A DNA stretch of 11,125 nucleotides from an uncultured Flavobacterium sp. (GTDB lineage Bacteria > Bacteroidota > Bacteroidia > Flavobacteriales > Flavobacteriaceae), in contig NZ_CAMLIX010000172.1 in assembly GCF_946479975.1 (NCBI RefSeq), positions 1 through 11,125 on the forward strand, written 5' to 3'. Both the position numbers and the translations under genes were made by a program. Of this stretch, positions 1-4,581 are shown one piece after another. Position 1 is the stretch's first letter, and every line of letters begins with the position of its first letter. The notes under the pieces were generated by a model, which was not told where the DNA came from, did not search any database, and saw only the letters and a list, made by a program, of their open reading frames with translations.

Positions 1-32
1 TTGTCGCTTTGTTACTTTGTCACTTTGAACCT
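1..32. repeat. Octamer tandem repeat, truncated by the window edge
   Basis: Four consecutive 8-bp units are seen on the plus strand: TTGTCGCT, TTGTTACT, TTGTCACT and the degenerate TTGAACCT, giving a consensus of roughly TTGTYRCT (CAAAGYRA on the other strand). The array ends four bases before the stop codon of the CCG-domain gene and probably continues to the left of the window. I recall similar CAAAG-rich intergenic arrays in Flavobacterium genomes but cannot check that here. It has no coding potential and forms no obvious hairpin; its function is unknown. Confidence 0.65.
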
Positions 33-36
33 CAGA

Positions 37-828
37 CTACAAATCTTGTGCATTCGCAATTAACTCAGCAACATCCATTACTTTCACTTCTCCCTCTTTA
101 TGTGCGTGTTTGATTCCATCTGTTAACATTGTATTACAGAACGGGCAACCCGCTGCGATAATATCTGGTTTAACTTCCAAGGCATCTTCTGTACGCAGCA
201 CATTTACTTCTTTGTTTCCTGGTTCAGCATCTTTAAACATTTGTGCTCCACCTGCTCCACAGCATAATCCATTAGATTTCGAACGTTTCATTTCTACCAA
301 TTCAACATCCAATTTCTCAATTAAATCTCTCGGTGCTTCGTAAACTTTGTTTGCTCTTCCTAAATAACAAGGATCATGGAAAGTAATTTTTTTTCCTTTA
401 AACTGTCCGCCTTCAACAGTTAATCTTCCATCATCAATTAATGATTTCAAAAATTCTGTATGATGAATAACTTCGTATTTCCCTCCTAATTCAGGATATT
501 CATTTTTCAAAGTATTAAAACAATGCGGACAAGCCGTAACAATTTTCTTTGCTTCGTAGGCATTCAAAACTTCAATGTTCATCATGGCCTGCATTTGAAA
601 CAAAAATTCGTTTCCAGCTCTTTTTGCAGGATCGCCAGTACAGCTTTCTTCAGTACCTAAAACTGCAAAAGAAACATTCGTACGATTTAAGATTCGCACA
701 AACGCTTTAGTAATTTTTTTTGCTCTATCATCAAAACTTCCTGCGCAACCTACCCAAAACAAAACTTCTGGCTGTTTTCCTTCGGCAAGCATTTCTGCCA
801 TTGTTGGTACTACTAAACTTTCTGACAT
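37..828 (-). CDS. Two-CCG-domain (Fe-S)-binding oxidoreductase subunit (HdrB/GlpC/GlcF-like)
   Basis: This 263-aa soluble protein carries two cysteine-rich CCG domains (family PF02754), the fold that binds non-cubane or [4Fe-4S] clusters in heterodisulfide reductase HdrB/HdrD, glycolate oxidase GlcF and GlpC. Domain 2 is complete: C154, the C189-C190-G pair and C228-P-F-C231. Domain 1 has C28, C63, and C100-P-H-C103, but residue 62 is Ser where the CCG motif has its first Cys. There is no signal peptide or membrane segment, so it should be cytoplasmic. The ATG is preceded by A-rich sequence and AGTGAG, and the stop is TAG. It lies 132 bp downstream of the membrane Fe-S gene and is inferred to dock on it as the catalytic or electron-accepting half. 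The physiological donor is not shown by the sequence; an ETF, lactate/glycolate or other dehydrogenase is possible. Confidence 0.88.
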   Translation of the reverse strand: MSESLVVPTMAEMLAEGKQPEVLFWVGCAGSFDDRAKKITKAFVRILNRTNVSFAVLGTEESCTGDPAKRAGNEFLFQMQAMMNIEVLNAYEAKKIVTACPHCFNTLKNEYPELGGKYEVIHHTEFLKSLIDDGRLTVEGGQFKGKKITFHDPCYLGRANKVYEAPRDLIEKLDVELVEMKRSKSNGLCCGAGGAQMFKDAEPGNKEVNVLRTEDALEVKPDIIAAGCPFCNTMLTDGIKHAHKEGEVKVMDVAELIANAQDL

Positions 829-858
829 CTCACTTTTTTTGTTTAATCGGTTATTGTT

Positions 859-941
859 TTATTTATTTAATCGTCTGTGGATAAACAAACAATCACAATA
901 CCGAACTTATTTTAAAATCGATTAAAAGATTAAATAAATAA
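859..941. repeat. 14-bp perfect inverted repeat between the two Fe-S genes
   Basis: The arm at 859-872 (TTATTTATTTAATC) is the exact reverse complement of 928-941, separated by 55 bases. The submotif TTTAATC occurs four times around it: at 842-848 and 866-872 on the plus strand, and at 920-926 and 928-934 in inverted orientation. It lies in the 132-bp gap upstream of the CCG-domain gene. The arms are AT-rich with a single G/C pair and a long loop, so it is a weak terminator candidate; a protein-binding site or coincidence in AT-rich DNA are both possible. Confidence 0.5.
876..884 (-). promoter_or_regulatory. Perfect DnaA-box match (TTATCCACA)
   Basis: The minus strand reads TTATCCACA, an exact match to the bacterial DnaA-box consensus TTATNCACA. 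It lies within the spacer of the inverted repeat at 859-941. I see no second good box nearby, and no dnaA or dnaN gene, so this is not evidence of an origin. At most it is an isolated titration or regulatory site. Confidence 0.3.
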
Positions 942-960
942 CCTATTTAAGCAATAAATT

Positions 961-2301
961 TTAATTCTCGTTTTTCCAATTCAAACGGTCTTGCTGACTG
1001 TACTGCCAAGGTGCACCGTTATTTTCAATATTAGTCATCATCGCGTTTAATGGCATTGGCGCAGCGCTTTGCTCCATAACCAAATAGCGGCGCATGTCCA
1101 TAATAATAGACAACGGACTTATATTTACTGGACATTCTTCTACACAAGCATTACAAGACGTACAAGCCCATAATTCTTCTGGAGTTATGTAATCATTTAA
1201 AAGTGTTTTATTATCTGGAACAAAAACACCTTTGTTGGCATCAATATTTTTTCCAACTTCAGTCAAACGATCTCTTGTATCCATCATAATTTTACGTGGA
1301 GACAATTTTTTACCTGTTTGATTTGCAGGACACGCAGAAGTACAACGTCCGCATTCTGTACAGGTATAAGCATTTAAAAGTTGAACCCAGTTTAAATCCT
1401 GAACATCGCTTGCTCCAAATTTAGCCGGCGCTGCATTTTCATCAGCTGGCGGAGCTGCCGCAAACGGATCTGCATTTGGATCCATCATTAACTTCACCTC
1501 ATTTGTAACCGATGCTAAATTATCAAACTGTCCTTCTGGTTTAAGATTCGCAAAATAAGTATTTGGGAAAGCTAAAAGAATGTGCAAGTGTTTTGAAAAG
1601 TACAAATAGTTCATAAAAACTAAAATACCAACAATATGCAGCCACCAAAAAACTTCAAATAAAAGTCCAACAACTTCATTAGAAGTACCATTAAAAATTG
1701 GCGCGATAAACTGACTTATCGGATAACTTCCTGCTTTATGAAAATGAGAATATCCGCCAGGAACATGCTGTAAATGCAAATCAGATGCATTCATCAATAA
1801 AAACAAAATCATCAAAACCGTTTCGAAATACAAAATGTAATTCGCATCGCTTTTTGGAAAACCATTTAAATCAGAATGAATAAAACGCTTCAATCTGATA
1901 AAATTTCTTCTAATCCAAAAAACGGTAACAGCAAAAATGACAAGTATCGCTAATATTTCAAATGAAGCTATTAAAACATCATAAACTACGCCTAAGTAAG
2001 GTGCAAAGATTCTATGAGTTCCAAAAAGCCCATCAATAATAATTTCTAATAATTCGATATTGATAATTATAAAACCTACGTACACAAAAATATGCAGTAT
2101 TCCAGCAACAGGGCGTCTCACCATTCTTGACTGCCCAAGCGCAATCAATGCCATGTTTGTCCAACGAGCTTTAGGATTATCTTTTCGATCTACATCAACT
2201 CCCAAATTAATATTTCGGATGATTTTTTTTACGCTCGCTGCAAAAAAACCGAAACCTACTATAAGAAGTATTGCGAATAAAATATTATCTAAATAACTCA
2301 T
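961..2301 (-). CDS. Membrane-anchored 2x[4Fe-4S] oxidoreductase subunit (NarI/HdrE-like anchor plus ferredoxin domain)
   Basis: This 446-aa protein joins two modules. Residues about 5-245 hold five or six hydrophobic helices resembling the NarI/HdrE cytochrome b anchor; His70, His222, His238 and His240 are candidate haem b ligands. A flexible Ala/Pro-rich linker (about 275-295) leads to a ferredoxin domain with two canonical CxxCxxCxxxCP motifs, C314/C317/C320/C324 and C380/C383/C386/C390. The C-terminus has the PWQ...DRLNW pattern seen in GlcF/HdrD-type proteins. Inferred role: passing electrons between the downstream CCG subunit and menaquinone in the inner membrane. Fused proteins with the same domain order (anchor, 2x[4Fe-4S], two CCG domains) serve as ETF:menaquinone oxidoreductases in other phyla; here the parts are split over two genes. 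The ATG is only 6 bp after the MCE gene stop, implying co-transcription. Confidence 0.85.
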   Translation of the reverse strand: MSYLDNILFAILLIVGFGFFAASVKKIIRNINLGVDVDRKDNPKARWTNMALIALGQSRMVRRPVAGILHIFVYVGFIIINIELLEIIIDGLFGTHRIFAPYLGVVYDVLIASFEILAILVIFAVTVFWIRRNFIRLKRFIHSDLNGFPKSDANYILYFETVLMILFLLMNASDLHLQHVPGGYSHFHKAGSYPISQFIAPIFNGTSNEVVGLLFEVFWWLHIVGILVFMNYLYFSKHLHILLAFPNTYFANLKPEGQFDNLASVTNEVKLMMDPNADPFAAAPPADENAAPAKFGASDVQDLNWVQLLNAYTCTECGRCTSACPANQTGKKLSPRKIMMDTRDRLTEVGKNIDANKGVFVPDNKTLLNDYITPEELWACTSCNACVEECPVNISPLSIIMDMRRYLVMEQSAAPMPLNAMMTNIENNGAPWQYSQQDRLNWKNEN

Positions 2302-2307
2302 TTATAA

Positions 2308-3276
2308 TTATTTTTTATCTGTTGAGTTTGTATCTTCTGCCGGTGGTGCAACGTATGGTTTATTTTTCTTTCCGAAAAGAGAAACGTTTACGTAACGAGT
2401 TGGGTAAAGACGTACATCCTGTAATAACAATTCAAGCTCTTTTGAAGTTTTAGCTAAATTATTATAAAGAGCATCGTCGTTTAATAATTTACCAGCAGTA
2501 CCTTTTCCAGAATTTAACTTATTCATTAAACCATCTACTTTAGCTAAAGCTTGGTTCAAACTACGAACCGATTTACCTAAGTCAGCTTTGTTAAGAGAAT
2601 CAGATATTTTATTGAAGTTGCTTGACATCTTATTCAAGTTAGTCACAGCACTATTAATCTGACCTTTGTTAGTATCTAAAATAGAATTTAGACTACCAGA
2701 AGCTTTATGAAACTGCGTCATTGTCTGACTTAGCTCTGCAATTGTTTTCTTTAAATTTTCTTGAGTTTGTTTGTCTAAAGTATTGTTTAATCCTGAAACC
2801 AGAACATCAATATTTACAAGCATTTTATCCAGCTTCTGCTGAATTGGCTCAATTTTACCTCCTAAAGATTCTGTTAATCCAAGTTCAACAGCAGACGGTA
2901 AAGTCTGGCCATCTTCTGCCAATTGTTTATCAGCCATATTCGGTACAATCTTAATTTGTTTGCCTCCAATTAAACTTGGAGAATACAAAGCTGCTGTACT
3001 TGTTTTGGAAATTGGAAAATCTGTTTTTAATTGAAGTTCTACTAGTAATTTACCAGTTACTTCGTCTATAGTGATCTTACTTACTTTACCAATTCCTAGA
3101 CCGTTTAAAGTAACCGGTGCCGAAGACGATAAATCCTCAACATTATCATATTGAGCATATAAAGTTGTATAATTTGTAAAAAGCTCTCTGCCTTTTAGAA
3201 AACTATAACCCCATATAAATAGTAAAATCGATGCGATGACTAATATAGCCGTTTTAATTTCTCTTGTTAGTTTCAA
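2308..3276 (-). CDS. MCE/MlaD-family lipid-transport protein, TTG start
   Basis: This 322-aa protein has a short cytoplasmic N-terminus, one membrane helix (about residues 9-25), an MCE domain (about 36-113, including the conserved SLIGGKQIKI stretch), a long helical, probably coiled-coil region (about 140-285), and a Lys-rich charged tail. MCE proteins such as MlaD form hexameric rings that carry phospholipids between inner and outer membranes, so a periplasmic lipid-transport role is inferred. The start is TTG: the codons upstream (ATT, AGA, CTA, ACA) lead to an in-frame TAA with no ATG or GTG, and the membrane helix starts just after the TTG, so a downstream ATG would not fit. The MlaE permease and MlaF ATPase genes are not in the window. 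The gene lies 50 bp after the amidase gene and 6 bp before the Fe-S gene, suggesting one operon. Confidence 0.88.
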   Translation of the reverse strand: MKLTREIKTAILVIASILLFIWGYSFLKGRELFTNYTTLYAQYDNVEDLSSSAPVTLNGLGIGKVSKITIDEVTGKLLVELQLKTDFPISKTSTAALYSPSLIGGKQIKIVPNMADKQLAEDGQTLPSAVELGLTESLGGKIEPIQQKLDKMLVNIDVLVSGLNNTLDKQTQENLKKTIAELSQTMTQFHKASGSLNSILDTNKGQINSAVTNLNKMSSNFNKISDSLNKADLGKSVRSLNQALAKVDGLMNKLNSGKGTAGKLLNDDALYNNLAKTSKELELLLQDVRLYPTRYVNVSLFGKKNKPYVAPPAEDTNSTDKK

Positions 3277-3293
3277 AATTCTTAGTGTTTATA

Positions 3294-3301
3294 CAAAATT
3301 A
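3294..3301 (-). promoter_or_regulatory. Possible -7 element upstream of the MCE gene
   Basis: The minus strand reads TAATTTTG, an exact match to the Bacteroidota -7 consensus TAnnTTTG, in the 50-bp gap between amidase and MCE genes. It would start transcription about 10 bases before the TTG codon. No clear TTG/TTTG -33 element is visible at the right distance, so an internal promoter is only a possibility. Confidence 0.22.
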
Positions 3302-3326
3302 ATATAAATATTCGAACTTGTGCTGA

Positions 3327-4448
3327 TTATTTAATTGCGTCCTGAATATTGATTTTTTCTCCATCTTTAGTTGCTACTAAAAATGCTGCGCCATACCCCT
3401 TACTTTTAGCCTCTTGCAAATATTTTTGTGCTGTTTCGTAACTTGAAGTTTCTTCGTAGAAATACTTAAATATATTGTTTTCAAATAACATAGTCACATT
3501 TTTCAGTCCTTTAAAGTTTTTCGGTTCCAAAGGTGTTTTTTTTATGCTTGCCAAAAGCTGTACTTTAAAAAATGTTCCTTTAGGTCCATTTTTAGCGACT
3601 GCAACTGGAGTAGTTGTTTTTGGTTTAGCGGGTGTAGTATCTCTTATGGGCCGACTCTCAGGAGCTTCTACTCCTGAACCAAAATATTCTCTTTTATAAC
3701 TTAAGATTGCTTCTGCAATTGCTTTTGCGATATCGTCCTGCCCTTCTTCAGAATTTAAAATATTACCTTCTGTTGGATTTGACACAAAACCTGTTTCTAC
3801 CAATACTCTAGGCATATATGCTTTATGAAGAACCATAAAAGGCGCTTGTTTCACACCGCCTTGACGCAGTTTTTTTCCTAATTTCTCAAAATTTTCTTCA
3901 ATTTTAGTTGCAAGCGTAATACTATTATCTAAATATTCTTCCTGCATTAAAGTCATTCCAATCATCGATTCTGGAGAATTCGGATCGTAACCTTCGTATT
4001 TACGCTTATAATCTTTTTCTAATGTAATTACCGAGTTCTCTTTTTTCGCCGCTTCAAGATTTGAGGCTACTTTACTCAAACCCATTACATAAGTTTCTGT
4101 CCCGTCGGCAGCAGTATTTTTATTGGCATTACAGTGAATAGATACAAAAATATTTGAATTGGCTCTATTTGCGATATTGGCTCTTTCGACCAAATCTATA
4201 AAAACATCCGTTTTACGAGTATAAATTACATTAACATTCGGATTAAGCTCTAAAATCTTCCCTACTTTTAAAACAATAGCTAAAGCAATATTTTTTTCAA
4301 TTCTACCACTGTAAACCGCGCCAAAATCATGATCTCCATGCCCGGCGTCAAGAGTTACTTTAAACACATTCGACTGACTATGAGCATAAAAAGACAGTAA
4401 TATTAAAGATAAAGTAAAGATTACCTTAAATTTGTTAATTCTATTCAT
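3327..4448 (-). CDS. Secreted N-acetylmuramoyl-L-alanine amidase with C-terminal SPOR-like domain
   Basis: This 373-aa protein begins with a signal peptide (MNRINK, then a hydrophobic core, with cleavage near AHSQ). The Amidase_3 catalytic domain (PF01520) covers about residues 30-252: zinc ligands His37 (DAGHGD), Glu51 and His105 (VSIHCNAN), and catalytic Glu218 (VLVETGF). It should cleave the amide bond between MurNAc and the stem peptide in periplasmic peptidoglycan, as in daughter-cell separation. Residues about 122-175 form an insertion, which I associate with Bacteroidota members and which may regulate the active site. A Pro/Thr linker (about 260-290) leads to a SPOR-like domain (about 291-373), possibly binding denuded septal glycan. 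The open frame extends upstream to a TTG at 4514, but the ATG at 4448 places the signal peptide correctly. It is first in a leftward operon and divergent from lptD. Confidence 0.92.
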   Translation of the reverse strand: MNRINKFKVIFTLSLILLSFYAHSQSNVFKVTLDAGHGDHDFGAVYSGRIEKNIALAIVLKVGKILELNPNVNVIYTRKTDVFIDLVERANIANRANSNIFVSIHCNANKNTAADGTETYVMGLSKVASNLEAAKKENSVITLEKDYKRKYEGYDPNSPESMIGMTLMQEEYLDNSITLATKIEENFEKLGKKLRQGGVKQAPFMVLHKAYMPRVLVETGFVSNPTEGNILNSEEGQDDIAKAIAEAILSYKREYFGSGVEAPESRPIRDTTPAKPKTTTPVAVAKNGPKGTFFKVQLLASIKKTPLEPKNFKGLKNVTMLFENNIFKYFYEETSSYETAQKYLQEAKSKGYGAAFLVATKDGEKINIQDAIK

Positions 4449-4511
4449 AAATCTAAAAGTTAATTTTAATAAAATGCAGCTGTTATAATTTTTAGAATTG
4501 ATTATTTTTGC

Positions 4512-4543
4512 CAAAAAATTATATGTAAGTTTGACATGTCAAA
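4512..4543 (-). promoter_or_regulatory. Candidate amidase-operon promoter
   Basis: The minus strand has TTTG (4540-4543), an 18-bp spacer, then TAATTTTTTG (4512-4521), which resembles the Bacteroidota TTTG / TAnnTTTG promoter but has two extra bases in the -7 element. It predicts a leader of about 60 bases before the amidase ATG. Its -33 sits inside the palindrome shared with the lptD promoter. Confidence 0.4.
4530..4543. promoter_or_regulatory. Palindrome TTTGACATGTCAAA in the divergent amidase-lptD region
   Basis: This is a perfect 14-bp palindrome whose halves are each TTTGACA. Each half supplies a TTTG -33-like element, one for each divergent direction, and also contains the sigma-70 hexamer TTGACA. 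It could be a shared promoter core, an operator for a dimeric regulator, or both. Confidence 0.5.
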
Positions 4544-4561
4544 AAACACGCCATACTTTTA
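4530..4561 (+). promoter_or_regulatory. Candidate lptD-ridA promoter
   Basis: TTTG (4530-4533), a 20-bp spacer, then TACTTTTA (4554-4561) matches the Bacteroidota promoter pattern TTTG / TAnnTTTG at all but the last base. Transcription would begin near 4567, which favours a translation start downstream of that point, such as the TTG at 4582. Confidence 0.45.
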
Positions 4562-4581
4562 CAAAAATAGCATTTAAACCT

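Noticed and set aside
876..884. Replication origin based on the DnaA-box match
   Set aside because: There is a single box, no cluster of sites, and no dnaA, dnaN or similar neighbour.
4449..4514. 22-residue N-terminal extension of the amidase from a TTG at 4514
   Set aside because: It would place polar residues ahead of a good signal peptide and run across the candidate promoter; the ATG at 4448 fits better.
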